DNA of 26,668 bases, taken from contig JAFGUY010000059.1 in NCBI GenBank assembly GCA_016938245.1, positions 1 to 26,668 of the forward strand, read 5' to 3'. Shown here piece by piece: positions 1 through 8,100 of the stretch (positions are counted from its first letter, which is position 1; each line of letters opens with the position of its first letter). The position numbers were made by a program, and so were the translations under genes. Origin of the DNA: Candidatus Omnitrophota bacterium (GTDB taxonomy: Bacteria > Omnitrophota > Gorgyraeia > Gygaellales > Profunditerraquicolaceae). The notes under the pieces are model-generated. The model worked only from the letters and a program-made list of their open reading frames with translations. It had not been told where the DNA came from and did not search any database.

Positions 1-219
1 ATCCGGTATTAATTCTTTTAAAACCTGCTCGTGGGCAGAAGCGCCGAATTGCTTTTCAAGAATATCCCTGGGCGCATGGCCCGGCCTAAAACCCGGAACC
101 TTAGCCTCTAAAGATATATGTTTAAATACATCCTCAAATTTATTTTTAACGATATCCCCGGTTACCTCAACATTAATTTCTCTTATATTGCTATCGGTCT
201 TCTTTACTTCTATTTTCAT
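1..219 (-). CDS. tig: Trigger factor, N-terminal part (cut by window edge)
   Basis: Reading the reverse strand from the ATG at 219 gives 73 in-frame codons that run off the left edge. The peptide starts MKIEVKKTDSNIREINVEV and later contains PGFRPGHAPRDILEKQFG. This is the ribosome-binding signature loop of trigger factor (family motif GFRxGxxP), the ATP-independent chaperone that meets nascent chains at the exit tunnel. Only part of the ribosome-binding domain is visible; the PPIase and C-terminal domains lie outside. A GGGGG stretch about 13 bases before the ATG may be the Shine-Dalgarno sequence. The gene follows lptB by 74 bases in the same direction, with a hairpin and a short ORF between them. 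Identification from the motif is firm; completeness cannot be judged. Confidence 0.93.
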   Translation of the reverse strand, partial: MKIEVKKTDSNIREINVEVTGDIVKNKFEDVFKHISLEAKVPGFRPGHAPRDILEKQFGASAHEQVLKELIPD

Positions 220-267
220 CCCGTTACAAACCCCCTGTCTTTATCCCGCCACATAATTTGTAACGGG
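220..267 (-). promoter_or_regulatory. Perfect 11-bp hairpin immediately before the tig start
   Basis: CCCGTTACAAA (220-230) and TTTGTAACGGG (257-267) are perfect inverted repeats separated by 26 bases. In the tig mRNA the 3' arm ends at the base before the AUG, and the candidate Shine-Dalgarno GGGGG sits in the loop. No U-run follows, so it is not a normal intrinsic terminator. A role in translation control is inference from position only. Confidence 0.5.
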
Positions 268-273
268 ATTCAT
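241..273 (-). CDS. Possible 10-codon leader ORF before tig
   Basis: ATG at 273 opens MNPVTNYVAG and stops at TAA 241-243. It is preceded by AGGAGAAAGGAAAAG, a better Shine-Dalgarno region than tig itself has. Its codons 3-6 form the 5' arm of the hairpin at 220-267, so a ribosome on this ORF would keep that hairpin open. No similarity to a known peptide is recognised. It may simply be chance; the strong ribosome site and the overlap with the hairpin are the only support. Confidence 0.25.
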   Translation of the reverse strand: MNPVTNYVAG

Positions 274-293
274 CTTTTCCTTTCTCCTAAAAC

Positions 294-1016
294 CTACATC
301 CTGAATTTCTCTCCCAAATAGACTTGGCGCGCCTTAGCGTTATTAATAAGCTCGGAGGCTGTCCCCGAAATAAGGATCTTTCCTTCGGCTATAAGATAGG
401 CGCGGTCAGTTATAGACAGCGTCTCTCTTACATTATGGTCGGTTAAGAGAATCCCCAATCCCTTCTCTTTTAATTCCTTGATAATCTCCTGTGCCTCATT
501 AACTACAATAGGGTCAATCCCTGAAAAAGGCTCATCTAAAAGGATAAAAGAAGGGTTAGTCACCAGTGCCCGCGTAATCTCTAATCTTCTTCTTTCTCCT
601 CCTGATAGCGTGTAAGATTTATTCTTTCTTAAATGCGCGATATTCAATTCATTAAGCAAACTATCCAGCCTTCTTTTTCTCTCGAACCTGCCTATAGGCA
701 AGGTCTCTAAGATCGCCAGGATATTTTCTTCAACAGTAAGTTTTCTAAAAATAGATGCCTCTTGCGAAAGATAGCTTATGCCAAAACGGCAGCGCTGGTG
801 AATAGGCAAATTAGTAATATCGTAATTATCAAAGACTATCTTTCCGCGGTTAGGGGAGATAATGCCTACTACCATATAAAAGGTTGTAGTTTTTCCTGCG
901 CCATTAGGGCCCAGGAGCCCTACGATCTCGCCGCGCTTAACCAGGATATCTACTCCGCGGACAACTTCTCTTTCGTTATAAGATTTACTTAGGTCTTTAA
1001 TTTCCAAAAGATGCAT
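294..1016 (-). CDS. lptB: LPS export ABC transporter ATP-binding protein LptB
   Basis: A 240-residue ABC ATPase, the usual LptB length. Visible motifs are Walker A GPNGAGKT (about residues 36-43), ABC signature LSGGE (about 137), Walker B ILLDEP (about 158) and the H-loop histidine in LLTDHNVRE. The DHNVRETL stretch and the tail ending in YLGEKFRM are typical of LptB rather than of other ABC ATPases. LptB forms the cytoplasmic motor of LptB2FG, which pulls LPS from the inner membrane to the Lpt bridge. The start overlaps the end of the LptC/LptA-like gene by 20 bases, showing translational coupling. lptF and lptG are not in the window. Confidence 0.95.
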   Translation of the reverse strand: MHLLEIKDLSKSYNEREVVRGVDILVKRGEIVGLLGPNGAGKTTTFYMVVGIISPNRGKIVFDNYDITNLPIHQRCRFGISYLSQEASIFRKLTVEENILAILETLPIGRFERKRRLDSLLNELNIAHLRKNKSYTLSGGERRRLEITRALVTNPSFILLDEPFSGIDPIVVNEAQEIIKELKEKGLGILLTDHNVRETLSITDRAYLIAEGKILISGTASELINNAKARQVYLGEKFRM

Positions 1017-1893
1017 TTTTAAACTCTTCCGTAGAATAAAAAACTAACTGTGGCCTGCCGTTTAAAATTATCTTCTTATCCTTTGCTACATATACCGCTT
1101 CATCACTGTAAGAAATATTATCTCCGCGCACTATCCTTACGTTCCCGCTTGCTACTATTCTGTCTATGCTACCGGCCATTGATTCTTGTGTTTGAATCGC
1201 TGCTTTTGCGTTTTTATTACCCGCGTTAAAATAAATATCCATCTTATCGCTATAAATTATAAGGTCAGATCTTTCCACCCTGACATTATTATTAAAAAAA
1301 GCAATGTTTTTGCTGTAATCAACCTCAAGCGGCCCGTCGCAGGTTATAACCACCTTATCTTTAATCGCCGAACCTTCAAGATTGTCCCGTAGTGCAGGAT
1401 TAATATCAACACGTACATCTTTATTCAAGGCTACCCTATCCAGATTAGGCTCACCGTGCGCTCCGGTACCTACAATATTTATATTATCTTTATTTATATT
1501 AACCTTGTCTTTGGTTTTAACCAGCTGATTCTTCCTGTCCCAGTCCATAGAATCGGTTGTAAGTCTTGCGCCTCCGGATGTAGTAATTACTACATCTTCT
1601 TTTAAATATACCTTGTCTTCTTCTTTATTAAAATCACCCTTTTTGGCGGTAAGGTTAACATTTTCCTGCGCTCCGTACAAATTACCGCTTACATCTTTTA
1701 ATTTTACTACATCCGTAAAAATATCCGCGGATTTGCCTGATATATCCCAGCTCTTCTTTCCCTTATCTCCATAGCCGGATAAAGAAAAATCGCTTATTTG
1801 TTGGGCCGGATTTTCAATAACAGGGGAACTAAAAGACGGACGTAAAGATAATAAAAAGAACATAGAGAAAAGGAATATTTTCTTAGCAAGCAT
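997..1893 (-). CDS. LptC-LptA-like periplasmic LPS transport protein (fusion)
   Basis: 298 residues. A hydrophobic N-terminal segment (KKIFLFSMFFLLSLRPSFSS) is a signal peptide or membrane anchor. About residues 30-165 resemble LptC: a tryptophan-containing WDISGKSADIF strand, then repeated beta strands of the type VKLKDV, DKVYLKEDVVIT and ARLTTDSMDWD. About residues 170-290 form a second OstA/LptA-like block (VVITCDGPLEVDYSKNIAFFNN, then RIVASGNVRIVRGDN). Both families share the beta-jellyroll that carries LPS across the periplasm. Placement between kdsC and lptB matches the kdsD-kdsC-lptC-lptA-lptB order of Proteobacteria, with lptC and lptA merged. Overlaps kdsC by 11 bases and lptB by 20. 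The exact domain border is my estimate. Confidence 0.8.
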   Translation of the reverse strand: MLAKKIFLFSMFFLLSLRPSFSSPVIENPAQQISDFSLSGYGDKGKKSWDISGKSADIFTDVVKLKDVSGNLYGAQENVNLTAKKGDFNKEEDKVYLKEDVVITTSGGARLTTDSMDWDRKNQLVKTKDKVNINKDNINIVGTGAHGEPNLDRVALNKDVRVDINPALRDNLEGSAIKDKVVITCDGPLEVDYSKNIAFFNNNVRVERSDLIIYSDKMDIYFNAGNKNAKAAIQTQESMAGSIDRIVASGNVRIVRGDNISYSDEAVYVAKDKKIILNGRPQLVFYSTEEFKNASFGN

Positions 1894-2416
1894 AACTTTC
1901 TACAATCTTTTCCCATTTGCCTTGTGACTTAAGGATCAATTCTGCGACCTCCCTTACTGCGCCACGGCCGCCCTTCTTGGTAGTGATGTAATGAGCAGCA
2001 TTTTTTATCTCGAGACAGGCATTAACTACGGCAACGCCAAAACCGACAAGCTTCATTAAACCTAAATCTACAAGGTCATCTCCGACAAAACAAACTTCAT
2101 CTTCTGTAACATTGTATTTCTTAAGAAGCCTGCCTAATATAGCGCTCTTAGGAGAAATATCGCTAAATACTTCGGCTACCCGCATATCCCGTGCACGCGG
2201 CTTTATCGTAGCAGAACCCTTAGCCGTAATAATGACTGTTTTAATCCCTACTCTGCTTAAAAGGTAAACTCCTAATCCGTCATGGACATCGAAAAACTTT
2301 GAGTCGCGCGTCCGGGAATCATATATGATGCGCCCGTCAGTAAGTACACCGTCAACATCCAAAAGAAGCAATTTTATTCTGCCTGCTTTTTCTTTTAACT
2401 TATACTCTATTTCCAT
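1883..2416 (-). CDS. kdsC: 3-deoxy-D-manno-octulosonate 8-phosphate phosphatase KdsC
   Basis: HAD-superfamily phosphatase of the small, cap-less KdsC type, about 177 residues. The nucleophile motif DVDGVLTDG lies near the N-terminus, IITAKGS supplies HAD motif II, and GDDLVDLGLM is the metal-binding motif IV. It removes phosphate from Kdo-8-phosphate to give free Kdo. I place the start at the ATG at 2416; a TTG two codons upstream (2422) is also possible, and neither has a clear Shine-Dalgarno sequence. The gene follows kdsD by a few bases and overlaps the LptC/LptA-like gene by 11 bases. Its neighbours kdsD, kdsA and kdsB complete the Kdo pathway, which makes the call firm. Confidence 0.94.
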   Translation of the reverse strand: MEIEYKLKEKAGRIKLLLLDVDGVLTDGRIIYDSRTRDSKFFDVHDGLGVYLLSRVGIKTVIITAKGSATIKPRARDMRVAEVFSDISPKSAILGRLLKKYNVTEDEVCFVGDDLVDLGLMKLVGFGVAVVNACLEIKNAAHYITTKKGGRGAVREVAELILKSQGKWEKIVESYAC

Positions 2417-2425
2417 ATTCAAGGC

Positions 2426-3394
2426 TTAAACCAACCCCGCTTTAAGTAAATCCTGCACATCCAATAATCCTACCGGACACCTCTTCTTATCAACCACAGG
2501 AAGCTCATCAATACGCTTCTCCTGCAAGATGCGCATTGCCTCAGCTGCCAGCATATTTTCGTGGACCACTGAAGGATTTTTGGTCATTACTTCCTTAATT
2601 TTACGAAAAGGCATACGGGTATCTGTTTTAAGGTTACGGCGAAGGTCTCCGTCGGTAAATATCCCGGTTAGTTTTCCGGATTTATCCACAACCGTGGCTG
2701 ATCCTGCCCGTGCCTGAGTAATCTTTACCAATACACCCGATACCTTTTCATCTTCTCTGACTATCGGATTATCTCTCCCCTTGCGCATTATATCCGAAAC
2801 ACTTAAAAGCAGCCTTCTCCCCAGTGCCCCTCCGGGATGAAAAAAAGCAAAATCTCTTTCTTTAAAACCCTTAAGCTCCAATAAACACACTGCCAAGGCA
2901 TCGCTCATTGCTAAAGATGCAGTAGTAGAGGCAGTAGGGGCTAACCCTAAAGGGCAGGCTTCTTTTTCTACCGATACATCTAAAACTACATCGCTGTATT
3001 TGCCTAAAATTGATTTTGTATTGCCGGTTAAAGCAATTACCTTACAGCCTATCTTTTTTAAGAGAGGCAAAAACTTCTTTAAATCCTCGGTAGATCCGCT
3101 ATTAGAAAGAATAATAACTACATCCGAAAAAGTAACTCTCCCTAAATCTCCGTGAATTGCCTCAGCAGTATGCAGGAACAAACTGGGTGTCCCGGTTGAA
3201 GCTAATGTAGCGGAAAATTTCTGGGCGACTATTCCGGTTTTGCCCATGCCGCTTACTATAACCCTGCCTTTAGTTTTTAAAATAAGGTTGAGGGCTTCTT
3301 TAAATTTATCATCGATGCGCCGCTTTAGGCTCTTTATCGCAGAGGCCTCAATATCTAAAACCTCTTTTCCTCTTTTTAAAATATTTATCTTCAA
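2426..3394 (-). CDS. kdsD: Arabinose-5-phosphate isomerase KdsD (KpsF/GutQ family)
   Basis: 322 residues, the family's normal length. An N-terminal SIS sugar-isomerase domain (about 35-190) shows GRVIVSGMGKTGIVAQKFSA, HGDLGRV and the ILSNSGSTEDLKK loop. Two CBS domains follow (about 205-262 and 270-322, ending ELPVVDKKRCPVGLLDVQDLL). It converts ribulose-5-phosphate to arabinose-5-phosphate, the first step of Kdo synthesis. The start is a TTG with AAGGA seven bases upstream; no closer ATG exists. It lies 12 bases after kdsA and 9 before kdsC in the same direction. Confidence 0.94.
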   Translation of the reverse strand: MKINILKRGKEVLDIEASAIKSLKRRIDDKFKEALNLILKTKGRVIVSGMGKTGIVAQKFSATLASTGTPSLFLHTAEAIHGDLGRVTFSDVVIILSNSGSTEDLKKFLPLLKKIGCKVIALTGNTKSILGKYSDVVLDVSVEKEACPLGLAPTASTTASLAMSDALAVCLLELKGFKERDFAFFHPGGALGRRLLLSVSDIMRKGRDNPIVREDEKVSGVLVKITQARAGSATVVDKSGKLTGIFTDGDLRRNLKTDTRMPFRKIKEVMTKNPSVVHENMLAAEAMRILQEKRIDELPVVDKKRCPVGLLDVQDLLKAGLV

Positions 3395-3406
3395 CCTATA
3401 TTCCTT

Positions 3407-4222
3407 TTAAATTAAAACCTTTCTTATCTTATTTACCTGTTTAAGCAATTTTTCTAAGGCCTTAAGGCCGATCATATTCGGACCGTCACAAAGTGCCTTA
3501 TCCGGGTCAGGATGCACTTCCAGAAATAACCCGTCGCAACCAAAGGCAACTGCCGCCCTTGATAACCCTTCTACAAATTCGCGGTTACCCCCGGAACAAT
3601 TCCCCTTGCCTGCCGGAACCTGTATGCTATGCGTTGCATCATAAATTACCGGATAACCGAAATTTCGTACGATCTCTAGAGCCCTAAAATCAGTCACAAG
3701 ATTATTATATCCGAAAGATACGCCGCGTTCGGTAATAAGAATATTCTTATTACCCGTAGACTCTGCTTTCTTAATTATCGGTAAGATATCCCACGGAGCC
3801 AGAAACTGCCCCTTTTTTATATTAACTGCCTTGCCGGTCTTAGCCGCAGCTAAAACAATATCCGTCTGACGGCTTAAGAAAGCAGGTATTTGGATAATAT
3901 CCAATACTTTTGCCGCTTCAGCCACCTCTCTTACGCAATGCACGTCGCTTAATACCGGGATACCCACTTTATTTTTAACCTTATTTAATACTTCAAGCCC
4001 CTTTTTTATACCGGGACCGCGAAAAGACCCTAAAGACATCCGGTTAGCCTTATCAAAACTTGACTTGAATATAAACGGTATCCCAAGCTTTACAGAGATA
4101 TCTTTTATCCTTTTAGCAATATTTAAAGACATGGCCTCCGATTCAATTACACACGGCCCGGCAATAAGAACTAACTTATTATTATCGCCGATCTTAATAT
4201 CCTTAACGCTAACCTGCTTCAT
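3407..4222 (-). CDS. kdsA: 3-deoxy-8-phosphooctulonate synthase KdsA
   Basis: 271 residues, a typical KdsA. LIAGPCVIESE opens the barrel, and FKSSFDKANR, SDVHCVREV, PAFLSRQTD, ITERGVSFGYNNLVTDFR and DATHSIQVPAG follow in family order. The enzyme condenses phosphoenolpyruvate with arabinose-5-phosphate to Kdo-8-phosphate. The cysteine in AGPC and the DATHS histidine suit either class; metal dependence cannot be settled by eye. Its ATG overlaps the kdsB stop by one base (TAATG), so the two are translationally coupled. Confidence 0.96.
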   Translation of the reverse strand: MKQVSVKDIKIGDNNKLVLIAGPCVIESEAMSLNIAKRIKDISVKLGIPFIFKSSFDKANRMSLGSFRGPGIKKGLEVLNKVKNKVGIPVLSDVHCVREVAEAAKVLDIIQIPAFLSRQTDIVLAAAKTGKAVNIKKGQFLAPWDILPIIKKAESTGNKNILITERGVSFGYNNLVTDFRALEIVRNFGYPVIYDATHSIQVPAGKGNCSGGNREFVEGLSRAAVAFGCDGLFLEVHPDPDKALCDGPNMIGLKALEKLLKQVNKIRKVLI

Positions 4223-4968
4223 TATTCTGCCTCTCTCTTTAAATATTCTTCTACTTTAGCCAAATCTTCCGGAGTATCTATGCCTATAGTATCAAATCTA
4301 GTCTCGAGAACTTTTATTTTAAACCCTTCTTCCAAAACCCTTAGCTGTTCCAACCTCTCTGTCTCTTCGAGGCTCGAAGGCGGGAAGTTCTTATAAATAA
4401 ATAAGAAATCTTTGGTGTAAGCGTACAACCCGATATGTTTGAAATATGCCGGATTTTTTACATTCGAATTAGCCGCAAAGCATGGAATAGCATTACGCGA
4501 AAAATACAACGCAAAGCCGTTTTTATCCGTTACCACCTTAACCACATTAGGGTCATTGATTATATTTAAATCCTCCACCCTTTTTTTAATTGTGGCCATG
4601 GAGACTTTTGAGTCATCAATTAGTGCGCGGGCAACGCTATCAATCATCGTCGGGTGCACTAACGGCTCATCAGCCTGGATATTGACTATAATTTTAACAT
4701 CTAAAGGATTAACAACCTCGGCTATCCTGTCGGTGCCGCAGAGATGGGACTTAGAGGTCATTGCTACCTGCGCCCCGAAACCCCTTGCCACATCCGCCAC
4801 TTCATCCGCATCACAGGCGATTATTACCTCATCGAGCAACCGCACCTGTTTTGCTCTTTCCCAAACATGCTGAATCATAGGTTTACCCATTATATCCGCC
4901 AATACTTTACCGGGGAAACGGGTAGAAGAATATCTTGCAGGAATAACCCCTATTACATCCATAATCAA
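4222..4968 (-). CDS. kdsB: CMP-Kdo synthetase KdsB
   Basis: 248 residues, the usual length. The nucleotidyltransferase signature IPARYSSTRFPGKVLADI lies at the N-terminus. MTSKSHLCGTDRIAEV, NIQADEPLV and HIGLYAYTKDFL follow as in KdsB proteins, and the C-terminal end has ETERLEQLRVLE and IDTPEDLAKVE. It activates Kdo with CTP for transfer to lipid A by the transferase encoded at 16231-17487. It overlaps rfaE1 by four bases (ATGA) and kdsA by one, in the middle of the sugar-precursor operon. Confidence 0.96.
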   Translation of the reverse strand: MIMDVIGVIPARYSSTRFPGKVLADIMGKPMIQHVWERAKQVRLLDEVIIACDADEVADVARGFGAQVAMTSKSHLCGTDRIAEVVNPLDVKIIVNIQADEPLVHPTMIDSVARALIDDSKVSMATIKKRVEDLNIINDPNVVKVVTDKNGFALYFSRNAIPCFAANSNVKNPAYFKHIGLYAYTKDFLFIYKNFPPSSLEETERLEQLRVLEEGFKIKVLETRFDTIGIDTPEDLAKVEEYLKREAE

Positions 4969-5978
4969 CCTAACCTCTCTAGCAATTCATCTTTGTTTAC
5001 TGTAGCTGTTCCTATCTTGCCTACGACAATCCCGGCGGCATAATTAGCAATATGCGCTGCCTCTATTTTGGTGGCTCCGACTGCAAGGCTCAAAGCAAAG
5101 GTAGCAATAACCGTATCTCCCGCCCCGGAAACATCAAAGACCTCCTGCGTTACCGTAGGTATATGCGTTATTATTCCTTTTTTCTCGAATAATTTAATCC
5201 CATGTTCTCCTAAAGTAACCAATAAAGAATCAAGCCCCAAGTATTCCATTATCTGTTCACCCGCAGCCTCGATATCACGGTCAGTAAATAACTTATCGCT
5301 ATCTAATTTTAATTTATTCTTATTATCCTTTATCTTAAGATTCCTTACCGCATTCTCCAACTCCCTGCAGTTAGGGGTAATAGCAGTTACTCCGCGATAA
5401 TATTGGAAGTGATCCTCTTTAGGGTCAACCAGAATAATCTTCTTATAAGACTGGGCAAGCAAAATCAGCCCCTCAAGTAACTGGGCGTTAATAACTCCCT
5501 TTCCGTAATCTTCAATAATAATCGCATCAAAACTTTTAATATTCGTCTTTATAAAATTAAATATTTTCCTTACTATTTCCTTTGATAACGGTTCAGTATG
5601 CTCCCAGTCAACCCTAACCACTTGTTGATGTCCGGCGATAATCCGAGTTTTAACCGTAGTGCACCTCTGCGGTATAACCGTTATACCTTTGGTATCTATA
5701 CCCCCTTTTCTTAATGCTTTTCTAAGGAGAACAGCATTCCTGTCCTGGCCGATAACTCCGGTTAAGCATGCGGCCGCACCATAGGAACTTATATTATTGG
5801 CTACATTAGCTGCGCCTCCCGGGACATGAGTCATTTTATTCGCCCAGACTACCGGTACCGGAGCCTCAGGAGAGATTCTATCTACCTTTCCCCAAACATA
5901 CTCATCAAGGATTAAGTCGCCGATAACCAGAATGCGGGCCTTCTTAAACTTTTTTACTATATCTTTAAGCCTTTTCAT
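4965..5978 (-). CDS. rfaE1: D-glycero-beta-D-manno-heptose-7-phosphate kinase (HldE kinase domain only)
   Basis: 337 residues of the PfkB/ribokinase family. ILVIGDLILDEYVWGKVDRISPEAPVPVV is the HldE N-terminal signature. PGGAANVANNISS is PfkB signature 1, and DVSGAGDTVIATFALSLA carries the catalytic aspartate and anion hole. It phosphorylates heptose-7-phosphate to the 1,7-bisphosphate on the way to ADP-heptose. The cytidylyl-type adenylyltransferase domain of bifunctional HldE is absent, so that step must come from a separate gene outside the window. No Shine-Dalgarno sequence precedes the ATG. It is first in the rfaE1-kdsB-kdsA-kdsD-kdsC-lptCA-lptB run, behind a candidate promoter at 6032-6059. 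It confirms that this organism builds a heptose-containing core. Confidence 0.93.
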   Translation of the reverse strand: MKRLKDIVKKFKKARILVIGDLILDEYVWGKVDRISPEAPVPVVWANKMTHVPGGAANVANNISSYGAAACLTGVIGQDRNAVLLRKALRKGGIDTKGITVIPQRCTTVKTRIIAGHQQVVRVDWEHTEPLSKEIVRKIFNFIKTNIKSFDAIIIEDYGKGVINAQLLEGLILLAQSYKKIILVDPKEDHFQYYRGVTAITPNCRELENAVRNLKIKDNKNKLKLDSDKLFTDRDIEAAGEQIMEYLGLDSLLVTLGEHGIKLFEKKGIITHIPTVTQEVFDVSGAGDTVIATFALSLAVGATKIEAAHIANYAAGIVVGKIGTATVNKDELLERLG

Positions 5979-6031
5979 ATGCTATGGGAAGTTTTTACCT
6001 ATATTATTATTTGAGGTGCTTTGAACTAATA

Positions 6032-6059
6032 ATTCTAACATATTATTACGCTAAATCAA
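6032..6059 (-). promoter_or_regulatory. Candidate sigma70-like promoter for the rfaE1-kds-lpt operon
   Basis: On the minus strand, TTGATT (6054-6059) and TAGAAT (6032-6037) are separated by 16 bases in the 100-base AT-rich gap upstream of rfaE1. The expected transcript start lies about 45 bases before the ATG. Both hexamers are imperfect and the region is AT-rich, so chance is possible. The unusual length of the gap in an otherwise overlapping operon supports it. Nothing else is seen between 5979 and 6078. Confidence 0.45.
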
Positions 6060-6078
6060 CTATATATTTTATAGGGTT

Positions 6079-8094
6079 TCATTTTAAAATTGCATCCGCG
6101 CAGGAGACGACGTCGTCAACAGTAATTGCTTTAAGGCAGGCAAATTCTTTTTTGCAATTATGCGCCAAGCATTCGATACAACCCACATCTTTATGCAGTA
6201 CTCTATCCTTTATCCCTAACGGCCCCCAGCGTTTCGGGCTTAAGCCTTTCTGTTGCCTGCCGAAAATAGAGATTACCGGCGTGCCTACTGCTGAAGCAAT
6301 ATGCACCGGGCCAGAATCATTAGAGATAAATAAGCTTGCCCTCTTTAATATACTCGCTAATCGGGATAAAGAAATTTTACCTGCCAAAGAGATAGCCGTA
6401 ACAGTCATATTTTTAATCACATTCTCGGCTAATGCTAAATCCCTTGAACCTGATACAACTAAAACCTTCAAGTTATACTTTTGCGCCAGTTCATCCGCTA
6501 CCTCTGAAAACCGCGAAGCCGGCCAAACTTTCGAAGGGCAGCTGGCCGAAGGATTAATAATTAATATTTTATCGTCACTTCTTATCCCTTGCGATTTTAA
6601 AAAATCACCGGCCCAGCCTTCGGATTCAGCTTTTATGGGCATAAAAAGCTCTTTGTTTCGAACTTCTATATTTAAGGGTTTTAATAAATCCAAATTGTAT
6701 TCCGATTCATGCCTTTCGCCGGATTGCTTGGTGTGGGGTATTTTATCCGTGATCAGGAATTTAAATTTCCTATCGTAGCCAATCCTTTTAGGGATACCGG
6801 CTAAATAAGCAATTAGGTGCGCGCGGTTTGTAGGATGTAAAATTACCGCCGCATCAAATTTCTGTTTTTTTAAGTTGCCGGCAAACTTAAGGGTAGCCAG
6901 CCAACTCTTATGCCTTGCGTCTTTGTCATAAACAATAACTTCATCCAAGGATGGGTTACCGTAAACGATCTCTTTCGTATAAGGAGAAACCATCATCGCA
7001 ATAAAAGCATGCGGATAACTTTGACGCACTGCCTTGATAACCGGAGTAGACAAAACTACATCGCCTATTCTGTCTGTACGGATTATTAAAATACGCTTGT
7101 AGGCCTTTTCTCCATTGGCAGTTGGCAGTTGGCAGTTGGCCAACAATACTCTTGCCGCACTTAATACATCATCTACTTTAATAAGGTTAAGGCAAGCGAA
7201 AGTTTCAAAGCGGCACTGCGCTTTCTGGCATGGACGGCAATAGATCTCTTTTTTAACCAGGCTGCTTTTTTTAGACCATGGCCCGTATTGAATATCATCG
7301 GTAATACCGAATATAGCAATTACCGGTTTATCAAAATAACTGGCCATATGCATTACCGCGCTGTCGTTACTGATAACTAAACTGGATTTTTTCAATAAAC
7401 ACGCCAGTTCTCTTAAGCTTGTCTTAGCTGTCAGATCTAAGCAGTTACCTTTTAAAGACTCGCTGATATACCGGTTTACAGGGATGTCTTCTCTATCCCC
7501 TACCAGTATAATTTTAGCCCCGTAATCTTTAATAAGATCAGATGCAAGCTCTGCAAATCTCTCCTTAGGCCATCTTTTAGCATAGCTGCGCGCTCCGGCA
7601 GATATGACGATAGTTTTATCCTTATCGCTTACACCGGCATTAACTAATAACTGCGCTACGTGCTTTTCCTCATCAGGGCCTATGTAAAAATGCTTCTCAT
7701 CCGAAACGAAGCCGGCGGTACTGTAACCTGCGCGGTAAAGATGCTTATCTTTCATATGTTTTATAACCTTAGGTATTTTAAAAGAATGGAAAGACTTGGC
7801 TTTGATTTTAAGTATAAATCCCAAAAAAGTATCCTTTAAATCCACGACTAAATCAAAATTCTCCTTTTCTAAATCGCGAAATAAATTAAATTTATCTCTT
7901 AAACACGCGCCTTTGTCATAAACAATGAATTTATCTATAAAAGGGTTACCCGAAAATATGCCTGCGGCTTTTAAGCTGCTTAAGACCGTAATCTTACTAT
8001 CGGGGAACTCAGCCTTAATCCGGTCCAATGCCGGAAGAGTAAGGATTACGTCTCCTATATTGCTTAAAGTAATGAAGAGGACCTTTTTAGGCAT
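6079..8094 (-). CDS. Double GT9 (heptosyltransferase-type) glycosyltransferase
   Basis: 671 residues, twice the normal GT9 length. Domain 1 (about 1-317) has ITLSNIGDVILTLPAL, VISAGARSYAKRWPKERFAEL and ISNDSAVMHMASYFDKPVIAIFG. Domain 2 (about 332-671) repeats the pattern: IIRTDRIGDVVLSTPVIKAV, INPSASCPSKVWPASRFSE and ISNDSGPVHIASAVGTPVISIFG. Each ends with a cysteine cluster and a VDDV helix. GT9 enzymes transfer ADP-heptose to the LPS inner core at the cytoplasmic face of the inner membrane. The linker (residues about 318-327, ANCQLPTANG) is encoded by a heptanucleotide tandem repeat, suggesting that two separate genes became joined there. Acceptors cannot be assigned. It is the last gene of the glycosyltransferase run; 100 bases separate it from rfaE1. 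Confidence 0.9.
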   Translation of the reverse strand: MPKKVLFITLSNIGDVILTLPALDRIKAEFPDSKITVLSSLKAAGIFSGNPFIDKFIVYDKGACLRDKFNLFRDLEKENFDLVVDLKDTFLGFILKIKAKSFHSFKIPKVIKHMKDKHLYRAGYSTAGFVSDEKHFYIGPDEEKHVAQLLVNAGVSDKDKTIVISAGARSYAKRWPKERFAELASDLIKDYGAKIILVGDREDIPVNRYISESLKGNCLDLTAKTSLRELACLLKKSSLVISNDSAVMHMASYFDKPVIAIFGITDDIQYGPWSKKSSLVKKEIYCRPCQKAQCRFETFACLNLIKVDDVLSAARVLLANCQLPTANGEKAYKRILIIRTDRIGDVVLSTPVIKAVRQSYPHAFIAMMVSPYTKEIVYGNPSLDEVIVYDKDARHKSWLATLKFAGNLKKQKFDAAVILHPTNRAHLIAYLAGIPKRIGYDRKFKFLITDKIPHTKQSGERHESEYNLDLLKPLNIEVRNKELFMPIKAESEGWAGDFLKSQGIRSDDKILIINPSASCPSKVWPASRFSEVADELAQKYNLKVLVVSGSRDLALAENVIKNMTVTAISLAGKISLSRLASILKRASLFISNDSGPVHIASAVGTPVISIFGRQQKGLSPKRWGPLGIKDRVLHKDVGCIECLAHNCKKEFACLKAITVDDVVSCADAILK
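7115..7140 (-). repeat. Heptanucleotide tandem repeat (about 3.7 copies) in a coding linker
   Basis: On the plus strand TTGGCAG occurs three times in a row (7115-7135) followed by TTGGC. On the coding strand this reads CTGCCAA repeats and encodes the ANCQLPTAN linker between the two GT9 domains. Seven is not a multiple of three, so gain or loss of one copy would shift the frame and cut off domain 2. Confidence 0.9.
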
Positions 8095-8100
8095 AATATA

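Noticed and set aside
5984..6778. 264-codon open frame on the plus strand
   Set aside because: It lies antisense to the second domain of the well-supported double GT9 and shows no recognisable motifs; it is a shadow frame.
7115..7140. CRISPR array
   Set aside because: The repeat unit is only 7 bases with no spacers, and it is in coding sequence.
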